Assembly: GCA_027364735.1 (NCBI GenBank)
Contig: DAHXOT010000019.1
Span: 62,001-126,000, forward strand
Reading direction: 5' to 3'
From: Hydrotalea sp.
GTDB lineage: Bacteria > Bacteroidota > Bacteroidia > Chitinophagales > Chitinophagaceae
Length of the DNA: 64,000 nucleotides
Part shown: positions 47,931-55,512 of the stretch, one piece after another
How the letters are laid out: every line of letters starts with the position of its first letter
Numbering within the stretch: position 1 is the first letter of the stretch
Made by a program: the position numbers and the translations under genes
Notes under the pieces: model-generated
Databases searched by the model: none
Told to the model about the DNA's origin: nothing
What the model saw: only the letters and a program-made list of their open reading frames with translations

Positions 47931-48956
47931 TTATAAGGTTGTCCAAGTAGTCAATCCATTCTCAGTAAACTGATATTTTTTTATTTCGCCACCAAATTTT
48001 TGTAAAGTGTCAATTACTTTGTATCGTGTGTTTTTGGGGCAATAGAAAGTCATAAATCCGCCACCGCCGGCACCACTTATTTTACCGCCTGTTGCACCGG
48101 CATTTTTAGCTGCATTATATATTTCTTCAATTAAACTATTAGAAATATTATGTGCCATATTTCTTTTTTGCTGAAAGCCATAATCTAATATTTCTCCAAA
48201 CTCCTGTAACCTGCCTTTTAATAAGGCCTCTTTCATCATTCTGGCTTGATCTTTTAAATGATGCATTGCTTCAATACTTTTTTCATTTTTTTGTGTTACA
48301 TTTTTTTGCTGTTCTTTAATTATGTGGGCACTTTCTCTACTGGTACTGGTATAGTATAATACCAAATTATTTTCTAATTCATTCAGGTACTCTTGTTTAA
48401 TGCGTAATGGATTTACAATTACTTTATCATTTCCATAAAACTCCATAAAATTTACCCCGCCAAATGTAGCAGCATATTGATCTTGTTTGCCACCGGCTAA
48501 TTGTAAATCATTTCTTTCAATGTCATAAGCATAATGAGCAATATCATAATCGCCTAAAGGTAGTTTCAGCATTTCGGTAAATGCGCCAATAATAGCAACA
48601 ACTAAGGTTGAAGATGTTCCTAAACCACTACCTGCAGGGGCATCTACAAATGTTGATATTTTAAAATTAGAAATTGGTAAGCCATAATCTTTTTGAATAC
48701 GGTTATATACACCTTTTACTAAATCTAATTGTCCGTTAATAGGTAATTCATTGCTCCATGTAAACCTTTGTTCTTCCTTCCTGTCATGTGCTTCAATAAT
48801 AATTCCATTATCTTCCATTGGCTCAATGGTGGCATGTGCATATAATGAAATGGTAGCATTTAAAATGGCACCGCCATATTCATCACTATACGGACTAACA
48901 TCGGTTCCTCCACCGGCTAATCCTAATCGTAATGGTGCTTTACTTCTATAAATCAT
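47931..48956 (-). CDS. hddA: D-glycero-alpha-D-manno-heptose 7-phosphate kinase HddA
   Basis: A GHMP-family kinase that phosphorylates C1 of heptose 7-phosphate. From the Met at 48956 (MIYRSKAPLRLGLAGGGTDV) it has 342 aa. The ATP loop is DAPAGSGLGTSSTLVVAIIG (about residues 97-116), and the C-terminal GKISGAGGGGFMTFYC is the third GHMP motif. The longer frame to 49031 adds 25 non-family residues. The LAGGGTDVSPYSDEYGG start favours HddA over galactokinase-like relatives. The next gene downstream is gmhA. Confidence 0.88.
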   Translation of the reverse strand: MIYRSKAPLRLGLAGGGTDVSPYSDEYGGAILNATISLYAHATIEPMEDNGIIIEAHDRKEEQRFTWSNELPINGQLDLVKGVYNRIQKDYGLPISNFKISTFVDAPAGSGLGTSSTLVVAIIGAFTEMLKLPLGDYDIAHYAYDIERNDLQLAGGKQDQYAATFGGVNFMEFYGNDKVIVNPLRIKQEYLNELENNLVLYYTSTSRESAHIIKEQQKNVTQKNEKSIEAMHHLKDQARMMKEALLKGRLQEFGEILDYGFQQKRNMAHNISNSLIEEIYNAAKNAGATGGKISGAGGGGFMTFYCPKNTRYKVIDTLQKFGGEIKKYQFTENGLTTWTTL

Positions 48957-49031
48957 TTTCTCAACTTTGTTGCCAGTAATTATATTTTCTTGCTTTTGTA
49001 ATTGTACAATTGATATTATATTAATTAACAT

Positions 49032-50156
49032 TTATAGTTCTGCAATTGTATCTACTAAAGTTTTCCAACTATATTTCTTTTTCTCTTCGCGAAGATGCGG
49101 TAAAAAATAATTTTCTCCTAATTGATATAATTCTTTAATACTCTCGGCAATTGACTTTGCATTGGCTTCTGTAACTAAGCCAACTTTTTTATGAGGTACT
49201 AAATTAGGTAACCCACCTACATTGGTTACTAACATTGGTTTTTCGAAATGATAGGCGAGAGGTGTAACGCCACTTTGTGTTGCATTTTTATAGGGCTGAA
49301 TTACAAAGTCGGCAGCACTTAAATAATATTTTACTTCACTATCTGAAATAAAGTTGGTTCTTAATAGTAAGCAGTTATTTAAATTGTAGGTACTAATTAA
49401 ATCATCATACACTTTTCTATCTTCGTAAAATTCACCGGCAATTAATAATTTGATATTTAGGTTGTTGGATTGTTGATTAAGTATACTCATTGCTTCTAAC
49501 AATAAATCTAATCCTTTATACTTTCTAATAAAGCCAAAAAATAAAATGATATTGGCTTCTTGTGGTAAGTTTAAGTAAGTTCTTGCTGTTTGTTTTAATA
49601 CGGGTTCTCCAAAATTATCGTATAATGGATGTATAATTTGTGTTGCCTTTTTTGTGGTAAGTTTTTTTAAATCATCTGTTACTTTTGAACTCATTGTAAC
49701 AAAAGCATCAATGGATTTAATAAAGTATTTTGTAAAATAAATATCACCAATTCTTTTTTCATGCGGAATAATATTATCGGCAATACAAATAATTTTTGTA
49801 AACTTATTAAGTTTAATAATTCTTGTTATTGTTCCTAAGCATGGTCCCATAAATGGAAGCCAATATCTAACAACTACTATATCGGGCTTTTCTTTTTTTA
49901 GTATATATCCAATTTTTAGCCAGTTGAATGGATTTATGGAATTGATGACAACTTTTATTGTAATATTTGAAGGAGCTGGATCGGATGAATATTGTGTTGT
50001 TCCGGGAAATAAAAAATTGGGATATTGTAATGAAAAAGTGTAAATAGTGGTAGTATATTTTTGTTCTTGAAATTGTAGGGCTAATCTTTCATCAAAAGAT
50101 GCCAAACCGCCACGCAGCGGATGTGCCGGGCCAATGATGATTACTTTTTTATTCAT
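49032..50156 (-). CDS. glycosyltransferase family 4
   Basis: A GT-B fold retaining glycosyltransferase of 374 aa. The N-terminal GPAHPLRGGLASFDERLA carries the glycine-rich loop. The C-terminal half has ILFFGFIRKYKGLDLLLEAM and the nucleotide-sugar site ADFVIQPYKNATQSGVTPLA, with the usual acidic residue replaced by Gln. It is inside the heptose operon, directly upstream of hddA, so it may add the activated heptose or another sugar to a surface glycan. No membrane helix is seen. Confidence 0.86.
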   Translation of the reverse strand: MNKKVIIIGPAHPLRGGLASFDERLALQFQEQKYTTTIYTFSLQYPNFLFPGTTQYSSDPAPSNITIKVVINSINPFNWLKIGYILKKEKPDIVVVRYWLPFMGPCLGTITRIIKLNKFTKIICIADNIIPHEKRIGDIYFTKYFIKSIDAFVTMSSKVTDDLKKLTTKKATQIIHPLYDNFGEPVLKQTARTYLNLPQEANIILFFGFIRKYKGLDLLLEAMSILNQQSNNLNIKLLIAGEFYEDRKVYDDLISTYNLNNCLLLRTNFISDSEVKYYLSAADFVIQPYKNATQSGVTPLAYHFEKPMLVTNVGGLPNLVPHKKVGLVTEANAKSIAESIKELYQLGENYFLPHLREEKKKYSWKTLVDTIAEL

Positions 50157-50168
50157 GCTGTAAACTTA

Positions 50169-51110
50169 CTAAACACCAATTTTATCTTCTAACAAATACA
50201 TATTTCTTTCCGAGGCATTGCGTACAACTAATTCGGCAACAAATCCGGCTAAAAATAATTGAGATCCTATAATCATTACAGTTAATGCAATGTAAAATGT
50301 GGGGCGATTGGTAAGTGCAAATTCGGAATCGAGAAATTTGGCAACTATAAAATAAATAATCATTGCTAACCCAACTAAAAAAGCCAATGTGCCGTATAAA
50401 CCAAAAAAATGCATTGGTTTTTTACCAAAACGATTAATAAAGCGAATGGTAAATAAATCTAAAAAACCATTTACAAAACGTTCCCAACCAAACTTAGTTA
50501 CACCATATTTTCGGGCACGATGTTCTACCACTTTTTCGCCTATTTTTTTAAAGCCTGCTCCTTTAGCAATTACAGGAATATAGCGGTGCATTTCGCCAAA
50601 TACTTCTATACTTTTTACCACTTTTTTTCTGTAGGCTTTTAGTCCGCAATTAAAGTCGTGTAAATGAATTCCACTGCTCCAGCGTGCAGCAGCATTAAAA
50701 ATTTTCGATGGCAAATTTTTGGTAAAGGTATTATCGTATCGTTTCTTTTTCCAGCCGCTTACAATATCATAATCTTCTTCCACAATCATTCTCATTAACT
50801 CCGGAATTTCATCGGGTGAGTCTTGCAAATCTGCATCCATTGTAATTATTACATTGCCCAATGCAGCTTTAAAGCCTTCGTTTAATGCAGCACTTTTTCC
50901 ATAATTTCTACGAAATTTAATGCCTTTGAAGTGATTATTTTTTTCTGAAATATTTTGTATTATATTCCAACTATTATCGGTACTACCATCATCAATAAAA
51001 ATAACTTCGTACGAAAATTGATGCTCGGTTGTTACACGTTCAATCCATTCACTCAATTCGGGTAGCGATTCTTCTTCATTAAAAAGTGGAATGATAATAG
51101 ATAAGTCCAT
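50169..51110 (-). CDS. membrane-bound glycosyltransferase family 2 (polyprenyl-phosphate type)
   Basis: A 313-aa GT2 enzyme of the dolichyl/undecaprenyl-phosphate sugar transferase type. MDLSIIIPLFNEEESLPEL opens the protein, and IFIDDGSTDNSW and ITMDADLQDSPDEIPEL (DxD region, about residues 90-106) follow. Two C-terminal membrane helices (about 230-255 and 270-295) anchor it, as in ArnC-like proteins. Such enzymes load a sugar on a lipid carrier at the inner membrane. The gene is part of the heptose operon, 12 nt from the GT4 gene. Confidence 0.9.
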   Translation of the reverse strand: MDLSIIIPLFNEEESLPELSEWIERVTTEHQFSYEVIFIDDGSTDNSWNIIQNISEKNNHFKGIKFRRNYGKSAALNEGFKAALGNVIITMDADLQDSPDEIPELMRMIVEEDYDIVSGWKKKRYDNTFTKNLPSKIFNAAARWSSGIHLHDFNCGLKAYRKKVVKSIEVFGEMHRYIPVIAKGAGFKKIGEKVVEHRARKYGVTKFGWERFVNGFLDLFTIRFINRFGKKPMHFFGLYGTLAFLVGLAMIIYFIVAKFLDSEFALTNRPTFYIALTVMIIGSQLFLAGFVAELVVRNASERNMYLLEDKIGV

Positions 51111-51128
51111 TTATTGGTGTAATTAAAA

Positions 51129-51638
51129 TTAAGCTATTTCAGCGTTAGGATTTTTTTTGGCAATTGCTGCACCAATTAAAGAAAATAGGGCTCCTAAAAG
51201 TGCATACATGATTAATCCGCCACCAATAGCAAATGGTACAAAGAATTTTTTTGTCATTGTTAGTGCTTGATCAATTTGATCGGGTGTTAATTTTCCTTGA
51301 GCCTCCATTTGTTGCCTGGATATTTCTAGAGTTTGATCGATAAATGAAGGGGCAATAAATTTTAAAAATAGAAAAAGGTAAGCTAAAAGAATGGCTGTGG
51401 TTGCGGCAGAAGTTTTAAAACCATGTGCAAAAGCATTTCCAAAGGTGATATTGCCATTCATTTGTTTAGAGAAGGAAATACATGCCCAAATAATTCCTAT
51501 GCCAAATAATGCCGATTGAATCCATTGAATGGCTTTATTTTGACTTTGTCCGGCAAAATAAATTACCATGGATAAAACTATCAGAATTAAGCTGATGAAA
51601 ATTCCTTTAATGGCTGGGCTGGTTACTTTTGGTTGCAT
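51129..51638 (-). CDS. DUF4199 family membrane protein
   Basis: A 169-aa integral membrane protein with four hydrophobic helices. KGIFISLILIVLSMVIYFAG is at the start, and GNITFGNAFAHGFKTSA is the conserved cytoplasmic link of DUF4199. A charged, helical segment (about 105-130, MEAQGKLTPDQIDQALTMT) lies between the third and fourth helices. Function is unknown. In Bacteroidota it often sits beside membrane GT2 and dihydroorotase genes, as it does here. Confidence 0.82.
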   Translation of the reverse strand: MQPKVTSPAIKGIFISLILIVLSMVIYFAGQSQNKAIQWIQSALFGIGIIWACISFSKQMNGNITFGNAFAHGFKTSAATTAILLAYLFLFLKFIAPSFIDQTLEISRQQMEAQGKLTPDQIDQALTMTKKFFVPFAIGGGLIMYALLGALFSLIGAAIAKKNPNAEIA

Positions 51639-51649
51639 AATGGTTGGTT

Positions 51650-52915
51650 TTATTGATTCAAATATAAATTTCCTTTATTAATAATTCCCAAAACTTTTCC
51701 AATTAACTCTTTATCGAGAAAAGGTGTATTAACTGATTTGCTTTTATTAGATTGCTTTGTAATGGTAGTTTTTTCAGTTCTATGAAATAAAGTTAACTCG
51801 GCAATATTCCCTTCTTCAATAGACTGGGCAGGTAAATTAAAAATACTTCTTGCATTGCTACTGAAGAGTGCAACAATTTTTTCGTTGCTTAATTGAGGCA
51901 TAACATGATTCACTGCCGCAAATGAACTTTGTAAGCCAATCATTCCATTGCCTGCATATTCAAATTCGCAAACTTTTTTATCCCAATTTTGTGGTAAATG
52001 GTGCGATGCAATACAATCTATTGTTCCATTTGCAACAGCATTTTGCAGGGCTATCATATCGGTTTTAGAGCGTAAAGGTGGATTAACTTTTAAATTGGTA
52101 TTATAATCTTGTAAATCTTCATCGCAAAAAAATAAGTGATAAGGTGTAACACTACAACTAATTACTATTCCTTCGGCTTTGGCTTTTTGTATCAAATTTA
52201 TTGATTGAGCTGTGCTAACACCCGTAATATGCAATTTGCTTTCTGTATATTTTGCTAAATCAATATCTCTTTTAATAATAATTTCTTCAGCTATAGCCGG
52301 AATGCCTTGGATACCTAATTTGGTAGAAATAATTCCTTCATTCATTAATCCGTATGTGCCAATACTTTTGTCAATTGGAAGTTGAATAATGGTGCCATCA
52401 AATACTTTAATATATTGTAATGCTTTTAATAATAAGCCAGATGTTTGAACGGGTTGTAACCCATCGCTAAATGCAATAGCACCGCTGGCATACATATCGT
52501 ACATTTCGGCTAAATCTTTCCCTTCCACATTTTTCGTAACTGCACCTAAAGGATGAATAGTAGTGCCAAAATTGGCTGATTTTTGTAAAATATATTCTAC
52601 CTGCGATTTGGTTTGTACCAATGGGTTGGTATTAGGTAAACTAAAAACATGTGTATAGCCACCGGCAATTGCTGCATTTGCACCTGTTTCTAAAGTTTCT
52701 TTGTACTCGAAACCGGGATCACAAAAATGAGCAAAACAATCTACCCATCCATTAGAAACAATGGTTCCGTTAATATCAATTATTGTATCTGCTGTTTGAG
52801 GAATGTTAGATGCAATGGAAACAATTGTATTATCGTGAATTAAAATATCTTTAATTGAGCCGTTGTGAGTAGAATGCGTATCTACAATTAGTGCATTTCT
52901 TACAAGAATCTTCAT
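51650..52915 (-). CDS. dihydroorotase-like amidohydrolase with degenerate active site
   Basis: A cyclic amidohydrolase fold of 421 aa from the Met at 52915; a Met at 52939 is the alternative. The family metal motif DxHxHxR is altered to DCFAHFC (59-65): the first His is Phe61 and the substrate Arg is Cys65. The usual catalytic ATDHAPH is ASHHLPQ, so the catalytic Asp has become His. The IHCED-like ligand region reads IIQLPIDKS. The fold markers GGYTHVFSLPNTNP and GNGMIGLQSSFA remain. It probably cannot make dihydroorotate and may act like the inactive PyrC' proteins that support aspartate transcarbamoylase. It is the first gene of the heptose operon. Confidence 0.82.
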   Translation of the reverse strand: MKILVRNALIVDTHSTHNGSIKDILIHDNTIVSIASNIPQTADTIIDINGTIVSNGWVDCFAHFCDPGFEYKETLETGANAAIAGGYTHVFSLPNTNPLVQTKSQVEYILQKSANFGTTIHPLGAVTKNVEGKDLAEMYDMYASGAIAFSDGLQPVQTSGLLLKALQYIKVFDGTIIQLPIDKSIGTYGLMNEGIISTKLGIQGIPAIAEEIIIKRDIDLAKYTESKLHITGVSTAQSINLIQKAKAEGIVISCSVTPYHLFFCDEDLQDYNTNLKVNPPLRSKTDMIALQNAVANGTIDCIASHHLPQNWDKKVCEFEYAGNGMIGLQSSFAAVNHVMPQLSNEKIVALFSSNARSIFNLPAQSIEEGNIAELTLFHRTEKTTITKQSNKSKSVNTPFLDKELIGKVLGIINKGNLYLNQ

Positions 52916-52966
52916 GAACTGAAATAAAATTTTGTGCAATATAATCTGAAAATTTGTTTTTGCACC

Positions 52967-52974
52967 TATATTTG
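52967..52974 (+). promoter_or_regulatory. -7 promoter element of tRNA-Pro
   Basis: TATATTTG matches TAnnTTTG exactly and ends 28 nt before the mature tRNA start. The divergent dihydroorotase-like gene begins 51 nt away. Confidence 0.5.
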
Positions 52975-53002
52975 CAGCCCATTTTGTAATACTTATATAA
53001 TA

Positions 53003-53076
53003 CGGGTGGTGGCGCAGTCCGGTAGCGCACTTGTATGGGGTGCAAGGGGTCGCTGGTTCGAATCCAGTCCACCCGA
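53003..53076 (+). tRNA. tRNA-Pro (anticodon GGG)
   Basis: The acceptor stem CGGGTGG pairs with CCACCCG, with discriminator A. The D arm is GCGC...GCGC. The anticodon stem CTTGT/GCAAG has loop ATGGGGT, giving GGG with U33 kept. The T arm is CTGGTTCGAATCCAG. CCA is not encoded. 74 nt. Confidence 0.94.
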
Positions 53077-53085
53077 CATTTTTTG

Positions 53086-53118
53086 AACTTTGTAGTTTTT
53101 ACTGCAAAGTTTTTTTTA
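53086..53118 (+). terminator. terminator downstream of tRNA-Pro
   Basis: The stem AACTTTG/CAAAGTT (53086-53092 with 53105-53111), with a further AGT/ACT pairing inside, leads into a run of T residues. Confidence 0.65.
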
Positions 53119-53229
53119 TGAAAAATTTACTACATAAATGGCTTACGTTATTTTGTAAAATTATTTAGTGTTATGTATGATGTTATGTGATGAATGTTAC
53201 ATTGTTTTAATTGATGTTGTAACGTTAAA

Positions 53230-53263
53230 TGATAATTGTCATCTTTTTTACTGATAACTGTCA
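53230..53263 (+). promoter_or_regulatory. two Crp/Fnr-like operator sites upstream of the cytochrome operon
   Basis: TGATAATTGTCA (53230-53241) and TGATAACTGTCA (53252-53263) both have the TGA-N6-TCA symmetry of Crp/Fnr-family boxes. Their centres are 22 bp apart, about two helical turns. The second is centred roughly 43 bp before the expected transcription start, a normal place for an activator that touches RNA polymerase. A regulator such as an oxygen- or NO-sensing Fnr/Dnr protein is inferred; none is encoded in the window. Confidence 0.55.
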
Positions 53264-53287
53264 TTTTTATCAGCACCTGCTTGCATA

Positions 53288-53295
53288 TAACTTTG
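53288..53295 (+). promoter_or_regulatory. -7 promoter element of the cytochrome operon
   Basis: TAACTTTG fits TAnnTTTG. No TTTG is found 19 nt upstream, which agrees with dependence on an activator bound at the adjacent palindromes. The first start codon is 50 nt downstream. Confidence 0.55.
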
Positions 53296-53344
53296 TGTTA
53301 CAACATTATTTTAAAATCAATTATTTACTAACAAAAATTTAATT

Positions 53345-53758
53345 ATGAAAAGAGAAACAAAATACAAATTGAAATTTGTATTGATGATTGTTTGTTTACA
53401 GTTTGTAAGTGCACATGTGTTTAGCCAACAAAAACCATGGGTAGCACCTGCAAGCTCAAACGCCATTGTTAACCCTATAAAGGGTAATAAGCAGGTTTTG
53501 GCCGATGCTAAAACGATTTATATGACCAATTGCAGTCCATGCCATGGACCTTCAGGAAAAGGCAATGGTGTAGCAGCAGCAGCATGTAACCCTAAACCTG
53601 CAGATCATACTTCAGCAAAGGTACAAAGTGAATCTGATGGTTCTTTGTTCTGGAAAATAGCTGAAGGACGTGGTTCTATGCCTTCTTTCAAACAATCAAT
53701 TCCCGAAGCTAAAAGATGGGAATTGGTAAACTTTATTCGCTCATTAGCTAAACGCTAA
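53345..53758 (+). CDS. exported c-type cytochrome, single haem
   Basis: A 137-aa class I c-type cytochrome that carries electrons in the periplasm. The signal peptide covers about residues 1-28, ending FSQQ. The haem site is CSPCH at 63-67. The likely distal ligand is the Met in GRGSMPSF, near residue 112, and the end, WELVNFIRSLAK, is the typical closing helix. It is the first gene of an operon with an outer-membrane barrel and a haem lipoprotein. A Crp/Fnr-like promoter suggests induction when oxygen falls or nitric oxide rises. Confidence 0.9.
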   Translation: MKRETKYKLKFVLMIVCLQFVSAHVFSQQKPWVAPASSNAIVNPIKGNKQVLADAKTIYMTNCSPCHGPSGKGNGVAAAACNPKPADHTSAKVQSESDGSLFWKIAEGRGSMPSFKQSIPEAKRWELVNFIRSLAKR

Positions 53759-53833
53759 TTAATAAATTCTTTCTTTTCTTTCTTACACAAAACTAAAAAA
53801 CAGTATTATGAAATACACAATTTCTGTTTTGAA

Positions 53834-55030
53834 GTGTATTGGTTTATTTTACTCGTTGCAGTAAATTTTAATAAACTATCCGCTCAAAATACAGTTACTT
53901 TCGACTCAACGGTATTAGATAGAATTAATGCTTTAGAAAATGCCGTAAATAGTAATAGACCCGGTAACGACCATTTTATGGTTGTTGGGTTAACTACTTT
54001 TGGCTATACCAGCAGTTCAAATAATAACACAATTGGTGGTGTTAGTACAATTACTAAAGCTAATAGCCTTGCCGATGCAAACCACTACGAGTTTAGCCCA
54101 ATGTTTTTGTGGCGTCATGGAAAAAAATTCTTAATGGAATTTGAACCCTCTTTCAGTAACAATGGATTAGGTGTAAACTGGGCAGATATCTCTTATTTTG
54201 CCGCACCTAATTTAATTTTAAGAGCAGGTTATTTTGTATTGCCTTTTGGTACGTATGCTAAAAGAGAAGCTGCAGGTTGGATTGATAAATTAGGAACAGA
54301 TCCAATGGGAATTACAGCATTGCCAAGTACCGATTATGGTGTTGAAGCAGAAGGTGGATTAGCATTGGGTAGTATGAAAATGAATTACGATGTTGCTTTA
54401 ACAAATGGTATGCAATTAAATGCAGATGGTACACTTGCCGGCGGTAATATTGTAGATAATAATAACAATAGAACTGTTACTGCAAGGTTAGGTTTATTAC
54501 CTTTCTCTAATTCTTCTTTAGAACTTGGTGTATCGGGCATGTTTGGTAAAGTAGGAACTCCTGGTACTAATACCGATGGTGCTACCGGTAATATGTATGC
54601 ATTAGATTTAAACTATGTGAAACAAGTAAATAGTGTATTGGTAAATATTAAAGGCCAATATAATATCATGAGTGTAAGTGATGTTAATTATATAAATCCT
54701 TTTGATGCTACTAAAACTTACACATTTAGGAATCATTCTACAGCAGGTTTTATACAATGTTCATTACGTCCAACCGGAGTTGATAATTTCTTGAAAAATT
54801 TTGAAATTGCCGGTAGATATACCAGTTATAATGCTCCAGGTCATTCAACTTGGGGGGCTGATCAACATACTGTAACGCTTGGATTAGATTATTGGTTGAG
54901 CTGGAGAACAGTAGTAAAAGCTACTTATGATACTTATCAAGGAACTAGCACTGCCAGTCAAGCTCTTAATGCTTACACCGGATTAACTACAACTAATACC
55001 TTTTCTTTGCAAGTTTCAATTCAACTTTAA
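53834..55030 (+). CDS. outer-membrane beta-barrel porin-like protein, start uncertain
   Basis: About 398 aa of amphipathic strands with Tyr, Asn and Gly-rich loops, ending FSLQVSIQL. This matches a 16- to 18-strand phosphate-selective or DcaP-like porin, though the family is not certain. The open frame begins at a GTG (53834) and gives a signal sequence with no basic start. An ATG at 53808 opens MKYTISVLK in another frame that stops soon after. Adding one base near 53835 would join them into a good signal peptide (MKYTISVLK, then YWFILLVAVNF, then LSAQ). A one-base loss or a sequencing error is therefore likely. A short coiled segment (LDRINALENAVNS) follows the signal. Confidence 0.75.
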   Translation: MYWFILLVAVNFNKLSAQNTVTFDSTVLDRINALENAVNSNRPGNDHFMVVGLTTFGYTSSSNNNTIGGVSTITKANSLADANHYEFSPMFLWRHGKKFLMEFEPSFSNNGLGVNWADISYFAAPNLILRAGYFVLPFGTYAKREAAGWIDKLGTDPMGITALPSTDYGVEAEGGLALGSMKMNYDVALTNGMQLNADGTLAGGNIVDNNNNRTVTARLGLLPFSNSSLELGVSGMFGKVGTPGTNTDGATGNMYALDLNYVKQVNSVLVNIKGQYNIMSVSDVNYINPFDATKTYTFRNHSTAGFIQCSLRPTGVDNFLKNFEIAGRYTSYNAPGHSTWGADQHTVTLGLDYWLSWRTVVKATYDTYQGTSTASQALNAYTGLTTTNTFSLQVSIQL

Positions 55031-55041
55031 AAAAAATAGTT

Positions 55042-55326
55042 ATGAAAATAATGAAAAAAATAAATATGATAACGGCTTTTCTTGCTGTATCTTGTTTACT
55101 AATAGTTAGTTTAACTTTTAACAGTTGTGCCCCCACTAAAGCAGTAGCCGATAAATCTGGAGCTCAATTATGGGCAGAAAACTGTCAACGTTGCCACAAT
55201 ACACCTGCTCCCTCAAGTTTTGGACCAGAACAATGGGAAACCATTGGTATGCACATGCAAACAAGATCGTTGATAACTGAAAAAGAGAGAGATAAAATTG
55301 TTGATTTTCTGAAAGGAAGCAGATAA
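55042..55326 (+). CDS. small haem-binding lipoprotein (cytochrome c-like)
   Basis: A 94-aa exported protein with a lipobox ending at Cys29 (TFNSCAP) and one haem motif CQRCH at 48-52. GMHMQTRSLITEKERDKIVDFL gives a possible Met ligand and the closing helix. The first 25 residues after the lipid Cys form a short tether. It lies 11 nt after the barrel gene. Together with the soluble cytochrome and the barrel it could move electrons to or through the outer membrane, which is an inference. The Met at residue 4 is an alternative start. Confidence 0.83.
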   Translation: MKIMKKINMITAFLAVSCLLIVSLTFNSCAPTKAVADKSGAQLWAENCQRCHNTPAPSSFGPEQWETIGMHMQTRSLITEKERDKIVDFLKGSR

Positions 55327-55461
55327 GTTTACTCTTTTATAAATCACAAATCACTAATCGAGAATTTAAGTAATAATTGATATGCAATATTGTTAGCAAA
55401 GTTTGGAAATCAGATTATCTGATAAATTCTAGTGAAGATTGATTTAGATATGTATGCTGAT

Positions 55462-55493
55462 AAAAATGTCCTGAAATATTTCAGGACATTTTT
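55462..55493. terminator. bidirectional terminator after the cytochrome operon
   Basis: A perfect 15-bp stem (55462-55476 with 55479-55493) begins with A5 and ends with T5. It is placed to stop both the cytochrome operon and the convergent YncE-like gene. Confidence 0.9.
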
Positions 55494-55512
55494 ATGTGTA
55501 ATAACTGAAGCA

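Noticed and set aside
55327-55461. A short palindrome around ATCAGATTATCTGAT as a second terminator or operator
   Set aside because: The stem is only 6 bp without a T run, and the strong terminator at 55462-55493 explains transcript ends.
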